Shown here one piece after another: positions 9,955 through 20,097 of a stretch of 64,000 nt of DNA (its first letter is position 1; the number at the start of each line of letters is the position of its first letter). The DNA comes from Crocinitomix catalasitica ATCC 23190. GTDB taxonomy: Bacteria; Bacteroidota; Bacteroidia; Flavobacteriales_D; Crocinitomicaceae. Location: positions 31,260 through 95,259 of the forward strand of contig NZ_JHXV01000018.1 of NCBI RefSeq assembly GCF_000621625.1, given 5' to 3'. The position numbers and the translations under genes are program-made. The notes below the pieces were generated by a model. That model was not told the origin of the DNA. It worked only from the letters and a program-made list of their open reading frames with translations, and did no database searches.

Positions 9955-12900
9955 TTAAAAATTAACATTTATCCCAAACGTATAGCTTCTTACAATTGGG
10001 CTTGCACCGTTTTGAATGCCGTAAGTAGTAGGTCCTAAATAACCCGTAGTTTGTGTTTCAACACCTTCTGGATTATATGAAGTATAGTCACTAGCCATGA
10101 TATACAACAAGTTGGTTGCAGCAACATATATTCTTAATGAGCTTAAACCTGCTTTAGTCATCCAGTCTTTATTGATCGTATAACCTAAAGTTATGTTTCT
10201 TAAAGCTACGTATGATGCACTTTGAATTCCGTGATCTGTTTGATTTCTATTTGCAACATAATACTTTCCATTATGATCTGCAATACCGTCATCATCGGCA
10301 TCAAAACTATCTTTCAATAAACCTGACCATTGTGATTCGTAATAAAGTGGATCTATATTATAGACTTCTGCTCCATACGAACCTTGCCATTGCATTGATA
10401 AATCAAAATCTTTATAAGTCATAGAAGTACCTATTCCCCAATAAAAATCTGGTGTTGCAGATCCTATTTTTACAAAATCTTCATTGTCAATTACACCATC
10501 ACCATTTTGGTCAACTACATATGATTCTCCTGAAGTATTATTAGTGTATCTTGTAGGGTCTTCCATATATATCATTTCTACGTCACCAATAGTTTCTAAG
10601 CCCCACATTTCACCAATTTCTCCGCCTACATAATTTCTAAAAACTGGACCTCTACCGCTTTGTCCATATTGTATTTGCGGTAATTCTTCGACATTATCTA
10701 AACTTGTAATTTCTGTTTGTACAGTAGATATGTTTGCATTGATATCCCAAGAAAAGTTTTTCTTCTGAATCACTGTTCCAGATATTTCAAACTCTAATCC
10801 TGAACTCCTCATATCACCAGTATTACTTATAATAGATGCTTGTCCAACTGTGGTATAAGAAACAGTACTTCCGATTAACATATTTTCGATATCAGAGACA
10901 AAATAGTTTACACTCGCTCTAATGCGGTTTTTAAGAAAACCGACATCTATACCGTAGTTTGTTTCTCTATTTGTTTGCCAAGTTAAATCTGGGTTATTTA
11001 TGTTACTTGAAATACCAAAACCAGTTCCATAAACAGTTGCAATAGGATTTAGCAAGCTCTGAGCGTCATAATCATTTAAAAAAGAACTTGTTCCTAAAGT
11101 ACCAACACTGAATCTTAATTTTACAAGACTTATCTTTTTTGATTTCCAAAAAGATTCGTTGTGCATATTCCACCCAGCTGACATTGCTGGAAAAACACCA
11201 AACTGTTTGTTCGAACCGAAGCGAGAATCACCATCTCTTCTAACTGATGCAGATAATAAATATCTATTGTCATACGCGTATTGAGCTCTCCCGAAAAGAC
11301 TTTGTCTTGCTCTGGTTGCATCTGTTTCGCCAACAATTATATCTGCGGGATCAAGTAAATTAAAATTAATAATTTCACTATATGGAACATTTGTTCCCGT
11401 TAACGAAGTTCCAGTAATGTGATTATTTAATACCTCAGCACCAATTACAGCGTTAACCATATGTTTGCCAAGTAACTTGTTGTAGTTTAGTGTAGTTGTA
11501 CTTAAGATAGAAGTAGCATTTCTATTGGCTAAATCCAAATCCGTTTGATCTGTTCTTGCTCTTGAATCTGCAGCTAAACCTTGATAATAATAATCTTCTA
11601 CATTGTTTAAGTCTCCCCCTAAAATAGTTTTTAAAGTTAAACCATCAGTAATTTCATATTGTAAATAGGCAACAAGGTTTGCAAAATATGTTTTTTGCCA
11701 TCTCTGTGCGTTATCAAGCTTTTGGGCAGGACCTGCATCACCTGAACCACCAATACCATTATTTGATCTACCGTAATGCCAATCATCAACTGGGTCACCA
11801 ACCTGTAAATCATTTATACTAGTTGGACCAACACCTCCTCGATAACCTTCATCGAATGATGGTAAGCCTAGGCCGATTGCTTCAGAATTTAATTGCTTTA
11901 CATAGGCAATAGATTCTTCTGTATGATAGATAGGATGTACACCATATGCTCTTAATAGATCTCGCATATCATGAGCTAACATGTCTCTTTTAGATACAAA
12001 CCCATTGAAACTAAGTCCTGCGTCTAGTTTTTCACTTAATTTAAGATCTAAATTTAAGCGTGCATTGAATCGTTCATAAGCTTGAGTAATTGCTACTCCT
12101 TCGGTGTTTTGATAACCTACAGATCCATAATATCTAGCGTTTTCAGAACCACCACGCATATTAAAATTGTGGTTCGTCGAAATACCTGTTCTAAATAACC
12201 AATCTTCAGGACTAATTGCACCTGGCGAATTTTCATATGCCGATAATCTATAATCAACAAATGCGGGGTCTAGTTCGGAGACATCCCAATTACCAGCAGC
12301 AATTTGTTCGCGAGAATACGTGCCCCATTCTGGACCCGATTTTAAAATATTATCTCGATATTTTTGAGCTATACTTATATAGGTGTTATAACTGTATTCC
12401 GTCTTACCTGGCTTTCCTTTTTTAGTGGTAACTAGAATTACACCATTTGCACCATTTGCACCATAAATAGCTGCGGATGCTGCATCTTTTAATATTTCAA
12501 TACTTTCGATATCAAACGAATTTATAGTCGCTAAATCTCCTGAAATTTGGTACCCATCTACGATGATTAGTGGTCCCGAATCTCCCGATAGAGAGGAGGC
12601 AGCTCGAATTTGAATTTTTGGAGCGGCACCAGGTTCTGGGTCTTGATTTTGAATGAGAACACCGGACAACTTGCCCGCTAATGCTTCATCTACTCGAGTT
12701 GATTGGATAGCTGTAACATCAGTTCCTTTAAGACTTGAAATTGCTCCTGTATTGTGTGATTTTTTTAGTGTTCCATATCCTACAACAATCACCTCATCTA
12801 AAGTCTTTTCTACCAAATTTATATCTAAAGTTTGTTGACCTTGATATGCTATAGTTTGAGGAATGTAGCCAATAAAAGAAAAGCGTAGACTATCACCTGT

Positions 12901-13098
12901 TTTAACTTTAATTTTATAATTTCCATCGAAATCCGTTTTAACACCTTTTGAAGTCCCTAAAACTTTGACGACGGCACCTGGTATGGTTGAATTATTTGTG
13001 CCAAAGACTTGACCAGTGAGTGTTTTACCATCTTGAGCAAAGTTTACTGCGCTAAATAATAGTAAAAACACTACTATAATTATCATTTTTAATTTCAT
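9955..13098 (-). CDS. SusC/RagA-like TonB-dependent oligosaccharide importer
   Basis: I chose the ATG at 13098 because it opens a clean signal peptide (MKLKMIIIVVFLLLFSAVNFAQ). An in-frame start at 13173 would add 25 residues with no signal character. The mature part has a CarboxypepD_reg-like domain (about residues 28-105), the 'LDEVIVVGYG' TonB-box region, a plug domain ('GDSGPLIIVDGYQI', 'AAIYGANGANGVILVTTKKG') and a long beta-barrel ending 'SYTFGINVNF'. The length of 1047 residues is typical. It is followed directly by its SusD partner. Import of alginate oligosaccharides is inferred from the lyase, KdgF and kdgK neighbours. Confidence 0.95.
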   Translation of the reverse strand: MKLKMIIIVVFLLLFSAVNFAQDGKTLTGQVFGTNNSTIPGAVVKVLGTSKGVKTDFDGNYKIKVKTGDSLRFSFIGYIPQTIAYQGQQTLDINLVEKTLDEVIVVGYGTLKKSHNTGAISSLKGTDVTAIQSTRVDEALAGKLSGVLIQNQDPEPGAAPKIQIRAASSLSGDSGPLIIVDGYQISGDLATINSFDIESIEILKDAASAAIYGANGANGVILVTTKKGKPGKTEYSYNTYISIAQKYRDNILKSGPEWGTYSREQIAAGNWDVSELDPAFVDYRLSAYENSPGAISPEDWLFRTGISTNHNFNMRGGSENARYYGSVGYQNTEGVAITQAYERFNARLNLDLKLSEKLDAGLSFNGFVSKRDMLAHDMRDLLRAYGVHPIYHTEESIAYVKQLNSEAIGLGLPSFDEGYRGGVGPTSINDLQVGDPVDDWHYGRSNNGIGGSGDAGPAQKLDNAQRWQKTYFANLVAYLQYEITDGLTLKTILGGDLNNVEDYYYQGLAADSRARTDQTDLDLANRNATSILSTTTLNYNKLLGKHMVNAVIGAEVLNNHITGTSLTGTNVPYSEIINFNLLDPADIIVGETDATRARQSLFGRAQYAYDNRYLLSASVRRDGDSRFGSNKQFGVFPAMSAGWNMHNESFWKSKKISLVKLRFSVGTLGTSSFLNDYDAQSLLNPIATVYGTGFGISSNINNPDLTWQTNRETNYGIDVGFLKNRIRASVNYFVSDIENMLIGSTVSYTTVGQASIISNTGDMRSSGLEFEISGTVIQKKNFSWDINANISTVQTEITSLDNVEELPQIQYGQSGRGPVFRNYVGGEIGEMWGLETIGDVEMIYMEDPTRYTNNTSGESYVVDQNGDGVIDNEDFVKIGSATPDFYWGIGTSMTYKDFDLSMQWQGSYGAEVYNIDPLYYESQWSGLLKDSFDADDDGIADHNGKYYVANRNQTDHGIQSASYVALRNITLGYTINKDWMTKAGLSSLRIYVAATNLLYIMASDYTSYNPEGVETQTTGYLGPTTYGIQNGASPIVRSYTFGINVNF

Positions 13099-13174
13099 AA
13101 TATAATTGTTTTCGTGTGAATAAACCTTTTTAATACAAGTGACTGTATCAAACTTTTGTTCGAGAAAACGCACA

Positions 13175-13182
13175 CAAAAGTA
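13175..13182 (-). promoter_or_regulatory. -7 promoter box of susC
   Basis: CAAAAGTA on the plus strand is TACTTTTG on the minus strand, matching TAnnTTTG. It lies about 77 bp before the susC start and 33 bp inside the operator cluster at 13216-13253. No clear -33 TTG was found, which would suit an activated promoter. Confidence 0.4.
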
Positions 13183-13215
13183 GGTTTAAATATTATATTT
13201 TTTCTGCCTCGCGAA

Positions 13216-13253
13216 TTGGCCAACCAAACTGGTTTACCAGATTGGTTATCCAA
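13216..13253. promoter_or_regulatory. Three tandem TTGG-N4-CCAA operators upstream of susC, 13-bp period
   Basis: Three 12-bp palindromes stand in a row: TTGGCCAACCAA (13216-13227), CTGGTTTACCAG (13229-13240) and TTGGTTATCCAA (13242-13253). Each is separated from the next by one A. The same motif with the same period is found twice upstream of the alginate lyase, and both clusters are followed by AATATATTAA. The likely binder is the GntR/FCD regulator of the locus, because such proteins bind short palindromes of this size. That assignment is inference. Confidence 0.7.
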
Positions 13254-13913
13254 ATATATTAAATTATTTAACATTTTTTTAATAAATAGGAAGAAATAAT
13301 TTTATATGTTGAATTATATCGACTTTTATTGTACTTGAATAGTGTTTGTAGATTTGTTTTTGATTGAGCTAACACACTGTAAAAGAGTTGTGGAGATAGG
13401 TGTTTTGGTTGTTGAAGGTAACCGTTATCTAATTTTAAAAAGTGAAGTGGCTTGGGGGGAATATCGGTGATAATTTGATGGTTTCGCTGTTTTTTCCTAA
13501 AGTATTGATAGAAAAATGAATGATTTACACCTCAATTGTCGAAAATCGATAAGAGTTAGGCAATAATTTGGACCTTTAAACGTAACATTCCACAATTGAA
13601 TGCGAATGGCATTTTTATAACTAATGCTAAGTGAATTGATTCTCTTGAGTAAAAAAAAATAGAGGTAGCTGAGACCATGTGTGTTTCAATTTGCTATTAA
13701 TACCCCGTTTTATATGTCAAAATGATTACTAACTTTTTTTAGACTAGACAATTGAAATAGCGTCAATTGATCCTGTTGACAGGCTACAGTGATCTATGAT
13801 GACTGCAATTAGAAAGGGTTGGTAACTCATACAATTGTTCATCCAAACGTTAAAACTTTTAAAATTACTATTCACTTTTTTTTATAGGATTGTGATTAGA
13901 TGAAATGAATGAC
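13254..13913. other. Long non-coding leader region upstream of susC
   Basis: About 660 bp with no credible reading frame on either strand, AT-rich with T-runs. A near match to TGTCA-N3-TGACA at 13715 was not accepted. Nothing else identifiable was seen. Confidence 0.5.
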
Positions 13914-13949
13914 AAAAAAAAACACCCAATTCAAAAATAAATTGGGTGT
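13914..13949 (-). terminator. Intrinsic terminator of the lyase-kdgF operon
   Basis: ACACCCAAT (13922-13930) and ATTGGGTGT (13941-13949) form a perfect 9-bp stem. On the minus strand it is followed by a run of T (A-run at 13914-13922 on the plus strand). It lies about 105 bp after the kdgF stop. Confidence 0.85.
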
Positions 13950-14054
13950 AAATATTGCCTGGCTAAAAGCAATGGAAAATCAATATTTTAGAAAGTATTA
14001 GGGGAGTGATTCGTATTTTAAGCGATCATACAAGTTATTAACTATCCCTATTTT

Positions 14055-14402
14055 TTATACCATGAAATCTTCTCTAATAGGACTAAATACATCAATTAGT
14101 ATACCTTCTTTTTTGCAGATTGCACCATGTAATATATGTGGTGGTATATAAACTGAATCACCCCCTTTTACCATTTTGGTTTCTTCCCCAATAGAAAACT
14201 CAAACTCTCCACTTTCTACATATGTTACTTGTGAATGGTAGTGTTCGTGTTTGTAGCCTATTCCGCCTTCTTTAAAATGTACTTTAACAAGCATTATTTT
14301 ATCATCAAAAGTCATAATTTTGCGTTTTACACCTTCTCCTACAGTTTCCCATTCTAGGTCTTGGTCTAACACAAATTCTTTACTAGCTCCAAATGTTTTC
14401 AT
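14055..14402 (-). CDS. kdgF: KdgF-like cupin, unsaturated uronate linearisation
   Basis: The 115-residue single-domain cupin carries the metal-binding pattern: HEHYH in the first cupin motif ('GYKHEHYHSQVTYVESGEFEF') and a distal His in 'IPPHILHGAI'. KdgF proteins convert the unsaturated uronate monomers released by alginate or pectin lyases into the linear ketonised sugar that enters the DEH pathway. It lies 34 bp after the PL7 lyase gene and shares its operon, which supports this role. There is no signal peptide, so it acts in the cytosol. It is followed by a strong terminator. Confidence 0.88.
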   Translation of the reverse strand: MKTFGASKEFVLDQDLEWETVGEGVKRKIMTFDDKIMLVKVHFKEGGIGYKHEHYHSQVTYVESGEFEFSIGEETKMVKGGDSVYIPPHILHGAICKKEGILIDVFSPIREDFMV

Positions 14403-14436
14403 TTAAAATTGTTTTTTATAAGTTATAAATATCTGA

Positions 14437-16503
14437 TTATTTTGATTGAGACTTTTTTGGAGGTGTTCCTGGTCCCACTGTTCCTTCTCTGAACCAAACT
14501 TCTGTATAACAGTCATTCTTGTACTGTTTCATGATATCTCCGCCGTAAGTTTCAGCACCTGTACACCAGACGAAATTCGTTTCTGATTTTTTTCCATTGG
14601 TTTGATTGTATGCACCCTGTTTAAAATAAATCAATTCTCCGCTGTAAGCATTCGAACGTTCCGTTCCGTCTTGTCCTATTGGTACGAACAATTTCTTAAC
14701 CTGATCAGGTATGTCTGATTTATTAACGTATGCTGATTTAATCAGATTTTTAACGAATGTCTTAGTCTCATGTCCTTCTGACCAGAATGTAAGATACATG
14801 ATGCCTTCATAAACATTTATTTCATAACTAAATTCTTCGCCTAACTCTATACCTTCAGCAGGTTCAACGGGGTATTCATTTTCGCTTGAACCAACTACAG
14901 ACATATCATATCCCCAAATAGGATAAGAGTAATCCCACCTTTTAGAATTATCATCGCCTGCAGTATTGATTTCATAATTCCAAAACACTGACCCTTTTTC
15001 GTGCCCTGGAAATTTTTTGTAAAATATTTTGATTGGTTCGTTTTCATGTCCCTCTCCGCTATGAATCTGTCCAACAACGGTTGCGAATGAGGCAGCAACT
15101 TTGGCATTTCCAGTAGTAGAGACATGCATAACTTTACATGTGCCAGTTAGTTTTCCTCCTTGTTCAGGTGTCCATTCTCTTTTTTCTTGTAATTCTGTTC
15201 TTGTGTTTTTAGAATTTGCCGAAGTAACGCCCGAATTTGGCGTTTTATAAACGACCCATCGTCTCGTTCCATCAATTACGGTGTAAAAGAAATCTTTATT
15301 TTCAAAATCAACCAAATCTTCAATTGTTTCGCCATCTCCTAACATGATTTTGAATTTGTCCATGAATGGTATAACCTCATGCGGTGTAACTCTTTTTTTA
15401 CTTAAGTCATCATTCGCTGCAAAATAGCCAGCATTCGAATAGGCATCTTCACTTATAGTAATACTAGCTGATTTAAACCATACTTCCGCATAATTACCAT
15501 CTTCATATTGTTTTTGAAGATCTCCATCATGAGTTTCAGCACCCGAACACCAGACTTTATTGGTTTTAGGATCTTTTCCATTGGTTTGATTATAACATCC
15601 CAATTTAAAGAAAAGTCCCTCATTAGCATAACCATCCGGAACTTCAACTCCGTCTTGTCCTATTGGTACAAAAATATTCTTTACTTGCTCTGGCAAATCT
15701 GAAGGTCTTGTATATTCAGAGGAAATAAGATTTTTAGTAAATGTTTTAGTTTCGTGACCTTCACTTTTAAATGTTAGGTACATCATGCCATCTTTAATAT
15801 CTACCTCATAACTAAATTCTTCATTTAATGTAATTCCATCTTCAGGCTCAGAAGGATAGGTATTGTCTTCATTTGCAGTGACAGCGAAATCATGTCCCCA
15901 TACTGGGTAAGAATAATCCCATCGTTGTGAATTATCATCACCTGCGGTATTAATTTCATAATTCCAGAATACCGAACCTTTTGTTTGACCAGGGAATTTT
16001 TTATAAAATATTTTTAGTGGTTCATTTTCATGACCATCAGCACTGTGAATCTGGCCAACAACAACGGCGAATGTAGCTGCTACACGAGGATCGCCACTTT
16101 CTGAAACATTCATTACTTTAAGGGTCGCATTCATTTTGTTTTCAGTCATAGCTGTCCACTTTTTTAGCTGCGCTAGTTCTGTTCTTGTATTGTTTGAAGT
16201 ACCATGCGTATTTCCTCCATTAGGTGATTTGAATACTACCCAATCACCTTTGTCGTCATTTTCGGTGAAGAAGTAATTTTCATCTGTATAATTGGTAGCT
16301 TGTCCAACATTTGAACCGTCACCCAAGATTAGATTCCAATGTTCAAAAAATGGAATTACATCATTGGGAGTAGTTGTCGTTGTAGAAGTTTCTGTATTGT
16401 CTTTTTTTTCTGCGTTTGAATTGTTACAGCTGTGTGAAAGTAGAATAGTGCTGGTCAATAATAAACTGAGAGTAGTTCTCGATATAAGAATTTTTATGCT
16501 CAT
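14437..16503 (-). CDS. Two-domain PL7-type alginate lyase, outer-membrane lipoprotein
   Basis: The 688-residue protein begins with a lipoprotein signal whose lipobox cysteine is C26 (LLSHSC). A Thr-rich linker follows, then two homologous alginate-lyase domains of about 300 residues each (roughly 48-355 and 378-675). Each repeat has the PL7 signature: NTRTEL (R107 and E109 in domain 1), VGQIH (Q151, H153) and a 'FKxGxYNQTNG' strand with the catalytic Tyr. It would cut alginate endolytically at the cell surface and feed SusC/SusD. It lies 34 bp before kdgF, and two operators lie about 83-107 bp upstream. Both domains keep the catalytic residues, so both may be active. Confidence 0.9.
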   Translation of the reverse strand: MSIKILISRTTLSLLLTSTILLSHSCNNSNAEKKDNTETSTTTTTPNDVIPFFEHWNLILGDGSNVGQATNYTDENYFFTENDDKGDWVVFKSPNGGNTHGTSNNTRTELAQLKKWTAMTENKMNATLKVMNVSESGDPRVAATFAVVVGQIHSADGHENEPLKIFYKKFPGQTKGSVFWNYEINTAGDDNSQRWDYSYPVWGHDFAVTANEDNTYPSEPEDGITLNEEFSYEVDIKDGMMYLTFKSEGHETKTFTKNLISSEYTRPSDLPEQVKNIFVPIGQDGVEVPDGYANEGLFFKLGCYNQTNGKDPKTNKVWCSGAETHDGDLQKQYEDGNYAEVWFKSASITISEDAYSNAGYFAANDDLSKKRVTPHEVIPFMDKFKIMLGDGETIEDLVDFENKDFFYTVIDGTRRWVVYKTPNSGVTSANSKNTRTELQEKREWTPEQGGKLTGTCKVMHVSTTGNAKVAASFATVVGQIHSGEGHENEPIKIFYKKFPGHEKGSVFWNYEINTAGDDNSKRWDYSYPIWGYDMSVVGSSENEYPVEPAEGIELGEEFSYEINVYEGIMYLTFWSEGHETKTFVKNLIKSAYVNKSDIPDQVKKLFVPIGQDGTERSNAYSGELIYFKQGAYNQTNGKKSETNFVWCTGAETYGGDIMKQYKNDCYTEVWFREGTVGPGTPPKKSQSK

Positions 16504-16585
16504 CTTTAATAATTTACTAATAGTGGTTTAACGCAACCAATTGAATGATTTGTTTTTTCTAGAATTTAGTAAAACCTATATTCAA

Positions 16586-16610
16586 TTGGTTTACCAAATT
16601 GGTTTACCAA
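16586..16610. promoter_or_regulatory. Two tandem TTGGTTTACCAA operators upstream of the alginate lyase
   Basis: Identical perfect copies of TTGGTTTACCAA at 16586-16597 and 16599-16610, with the same one-A spacing (13-bp period) as the cluster at 13216-13253. A TAGGTTTT sequence (minus strand, 16571-16578), a weak -7 box, lies immediately inside, so binding could overlap the -33 region. Confidence 0.7.
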
Positions 16611-17133
16611 ATATATTAATATAAATTTAATATGCAATTTATTCTACCTGTTATTCTAAAACAGGTGCATTCTTTAATGATTATAAATAGCATCATAATA
16701 ATGTTTGTATTTCCCTGTTTAATGCAGGTAGGGTTCGAATTGCTATGCAAAATTCCTAAAATTGTTCCTCATGTATGTTTTTGAGCAAAATATTAGGCTC
16801 GTCGCGCTTTTATACTCCTGAGGCGGACGCATGTTCGCTTCATCCACTTTGCTGATCGGAAGCCGGAACCTTCTTGCTATCATTAAAAGCTTTGTTATTT
16901 CAGTAATTTGTTATTCGGAAAAAATCTAATTGCACGTCTTGCTTATACGAGTATGTGTTTTTTAAGCTGTGAACTAAAGAATAATTGTTGGTTAAATCAG
17001 CGGTCCTTACAATTGGATATCGGCTAGATGTGATTTCGTTTAATGTAGAACTTGAGATAAAAGCATGGTCATTGCATTGCTAGGAATAATTTACTAATTT
17101 TAAGTAAACTAATTTTTTAATTAAAAAGGCTGT
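16611..17133. other. Intergenic region between divergent lyase and surface-protein genes
   Basis: No gene is visible. Apart from a dispersed repeat (16786-16837) the region is AT-rich and unremarkable. Divergent promoters are expected here. A convincing plus-strand -7 box for the 17134 gene was not found. Confidence 0.5.
16786..16837 (+). repeat. 52-bp dispersed repeat, copy 1
   Basis: This block, starting CAAAATATTAGGCTCGTCGC and ending GGCGGACGCATGTTCG, matches 20689-20740 at 51 of 52 positions (A/G at one site). It is GC-richer than its surroundings. After a short interruption CTGATCG is also shared. It may be the remnant of a mobile or recombination element. Confidence 0.85.
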
Positions 17134-20097
17134 ATGAAATCTCAAACGCGTATTATTTTATTATTTCTCGTTTTTCAATCAATTTCTTTGAATGCCCAAA
17201 TAAAAAACAATGTTATCAACCGAAAAGTGGAGGATACATACGCTTTAAATGAATATTTCAGCGGAGGTGATTTTATTGAGAATCGTGGACAAATGTTAGC
17301 TATGGATAATACTTTGGTGCCCTTTGTTTTATTTAAAAAATCTGGATCAGGATTGGATTTATTTATCACAACTTCAGGAATCACGTTTTTGTTTGCACAG
17401 TCTGTAAAAGATAAAGAACCTCTTAAAAAAGTGAAATGGGAACGAATTGACCTTGAGTTAAAAGGTGCGATTATTTCGAAAGAAAACATAATTAAACATG
17501 ATGAAAGTAAGAGTGATAACAGTTATTACCTCGGTCATTGTCCAGATGGCATAAAAAAAGTGAAGGGTTATAATAAAATAACAATTCAAAATATTTATCC
17601 AAATATTGATTGGGTACTAACCAATACAAGTGAAAAAGGGTATAAATATGATTTTATCCTTCACGAAGGAGCAGATCCAGATGACATTGAATTAATCTAC
17701 AGATCTAAGACAAAACTTGAATTAAAACTTGATGGTAGTTTAATGATCAATACAGCATTAGGAAATTTAATAGAAAAGGCCCCCGTTTCTTATTTTAACG
17801 CGGAATTAATTTCAACAGACTTTAAGCTTAAATCCGAATATAATGAAATCACTCAGGGTTATGATAGTCAGCTTAGTTTTAATGTTGACGAGGAAATTAC
17901 TAAAAAGATAAAAAATAAAAAAATAAAAAACGAATTAATTGTTGACCCAGAAGTTGTTTGGGATACTTTTTATGGGAATGACGGAGCAATAGGTGCACTA
18001 TGTGCAGACACCGATAATGATGATAATTTGTTTATAGTTGGGTATGCAAATGGAGGAACAAATTTTCCAACAGTAGATGCAGGGACTTATTTTCAAGGAG
18101 AGATGGTGCCTACGGCACATGGATTTATTTTGAAATTTGATGAAGCAGGAGTACCTATTTGGGCGACATATTATGGAGGAAGCACATATGAAACGAGGCT
18201 AGAAAGCATGGCGTTTGATGAAGATTATAATTTATTTATTGCAGGCTGGACAACTGCTTCAGACTGTCCCGTTTATGACAATGGTACCTACTTTCAGGAT
18301 TTGGATGAAGGGGCATTGATTTTAAAATTTGATTCGGAAGGGAATCGATTATGGGCAACTAATTATGGAGGTGATACGGTGGCAAAAGCTATGGATATCG
18401 CATGTGATTCGGAAGGGAATATTTTCATTTGTGGAAATGTCGAGGATGCAAGTTTTCCACTCGATGACGCCGGAACCTATTTTGAAGATTACAATGCGAG
18501 TGAAGATGTGTTTCTGCTTAAATTTGATAATATGGGCAATCGCTTATGGGCGTCTTGCTACGGAGGTACATATATTGATAGAGCTTATAGTTTAACGATA
18601 AATGATTTTGATGAAGTATTCGTTACTGGTTTTACGAACAGTCCTGAATTTGCGACTTTTGATGCCGGAACCTATTTTCAAGAATTTATATTAACATCAA
18701 TCAGCCAAGGTTTTATATTGAAATTTGATAATGATGGTACAAGACTTTGGGCAACATGTTATGGAGGGAATAATGAAAGGAATTATTTAAGGAGTATTGG
18801 AGCGGATCATAATAACAATATCGCTGTTTTAGGGATGACCACTTCAATTGATTTTCCTGTTTTAGATGCAGGTACTTATTTTGACGAAACATGGGGAGGT
18901 GCTTATGATATGACAATCGTTAAATTTGATAGATTTGGAAATCGGACCTGGGGAACTTATTTTGGTGGAGAATCATTTGAAAATACGGGCAGTTTTGATA
19001 ACCTTGAATTTGACCAATGTGGCAATTTATACATATCATTCAATACTACATCTGTTGAGATGCCAATAATAAATGATTGTTATGGAACTTCTGATTCCAC
19101 TGCAAATGGTAGTACTGATCTTTTTGTTGCGAAGTTTAATACGTTCGGTACTTTAATATGGTCGACTTTTTTAGGTGGTGCGAATGCAGATTTTCGTGAA
19201 GCTATGGCCTTAGATAATAATTCGAATATCTATATTGCAGGAGAACGTGTGTTTGATGATCCTCTAATCGATGGGGATACATACCCACTAGTAAATCCTG
19301 GACTTGGAAGTTATTTTGATGATACACCTAGTTTAGGTGATAATTTAGGGATTACAAAGTTTTCATTTAATCAATTGGAAGGTGTTTTTAAAGTAATTTC
19401 CGATACATGTTCCTCTGGTGTTGGCTCTGCTACAGTGAATCTTAGCGATGGTTCTGATTGCCCGAAAACTTTTGTCTGGAGCTCAGGAGAGACGATAACT
19501 ACAGCAGATAGTTCAAATACTATTGAAGGTAAACTTAGCGGTTATTATAATGTAACGGTGACAAGCGGTTGCGCCACACTTTTCAGTGACAGTGTTTTTA
19601 TACCTGACTATAATGTAGAGCCGGTTTTGGATTTAGGTGCCGATACTAGTATTTGCGAACACGCTACTGATACGCTCTATTCAGGACATCCAGAAGCAGA
19701 TAATTATTGGCAGGATGGTAGTTCTGAACCATTTTTCTATCCAGAATTTTCAGGTGAATTTTGGGTTCGAATTGACAGTGCGGGATGTATTGCAACCGAC
19801 ACAATAACAATAAATATTCTACATTGTTTAGATATCGAATCAAACCAATTGGATAATGTTATTATCTATCCTAATCCGTTTAAAAATTCTACTGTTGTTA
19901 CTTTCGGTAGAGAATTAGTTGACCCGTCGCGTATCGTGATTTATAATTCACTTGGCCAATCAGTATATCAGGTGGATAATATTACAGGAACTAGAATAGA
20001 AATTAAGAATGAAAATTTTGCTTCAGGCACATATATTCTCTCTTTGTACAATTCAAATTCTAATGAAATCTATACGACGAAACTAATCGTTAGATAA
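17134..20097 (+). CDS. SBBP-repeat beta-propeller surface protein with T9SS type A sorting domain
   Basis: The 987-residue protein has a signal peptide (to about residue 22, SLNAQ). An N-terminal DUF7948-like domain with the 'ENRGQ' motif (about 45-275) is followed by repeated SBBP blades (about 280-770) with recurring 'LKFD..G.RLWATCYGG' and 'DAGTYF' elements. The C-terminus is a type A sorting domain (about 905-987: 'IYPNPFKNSTV', 'VIYNSLGQSVY', 'GTYILSLYN', 'TKLIVR'). It is exported through the type IX system and anchored at the cell surface. The ligand is unknown. It resembles the 45864 protein in its N-terminal half but ends in a different sorting domain. Confidence 0.9.
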   Translation: MKSQTRIILLFLVFQSISLNAQIKNNVINRKVEDTYALNEYFSGGDFIENRGQMLAMDNTLVPFVLFKKSGSGLDLFITTSGITFLFAQSVKDKEPLKKVKWERIDLELKGAIISKENIIKHDESKSDNSYYLGHCPDGIKKVKGYNKITIQNIYPNIDWVLTNTSEKGYKYDFILHEGADPDDIELIYRSKTKLELKLDGSLMINTALGNLIEKAPVSYFNAELISTDFKLKSEYNEITQGYDSQLSFNVDEEITKKIKNKKIKNELIVDPEVVWDTFYGNDGAIGALCADTDNDDNLFIVGYANGGTNFPTVDAGTYFQGEMVPTAHGFILKFDEAGVPIWATYYGGSTYETRLESMAFDEDYNLFIAGWTTASDCPVYDNGTYFQDLDEGALILKFDSEGNRLWATNYGGDTVAKAMDIACDSEGNIFICGNVEDASFPLDDAGTYFEDYNASEDVFLLKFDNMGNRLWASCYGGTYIDRAYSLTINDFDEVFVTGFTNSPEFATFDAGTYFQEFILTSISQGFILKFDNDGTRLWATCYGGNNERNYLRSIGADHNNNIAVLGMTTSIDFPVLDAGTYFDETWGGAYDMTIVKFDRFGNRTWGTYFGGESFENTGSFDNLEFDQCGNLYISFNTTSVEMPIINDCYGTSDSTANGSTDLFVAKFNTFGTLIWSTFLGGANADFREAMALDNNSNIYIAGERVFDDPLIDGDTYPLVNPGLGSYFDDTPSLGDNLGITKFSFNQLEGVFKVISDTCSSGVGSATVNLSDGSDCPKTFVWSSGETITTADSSNTIEGKLSGYYNVTVTSGCATLFSDSVFIPDYNVEPVLDLGADTSICEHATDTLYSGHPEADNYWQDGSSEPFFYPEFSGEFWVRIDSAGCIATDTITINILHCLDIESNQLDNVIIYPNPFKNSTVVTFGRELVDPSRIVIYNSLGQSVYQVDNITGTRIEIKNENFASGTYILSLYNSNSNEIYTTKLIVR

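Noticed and set aside
13715..13727. TGTCAAAATGATT as a third copy of the TGTCA-N3-TGACA motif
   Set aside because: The right arm is mismatched and the position fits the susC leader and not the NUDIX regulon.
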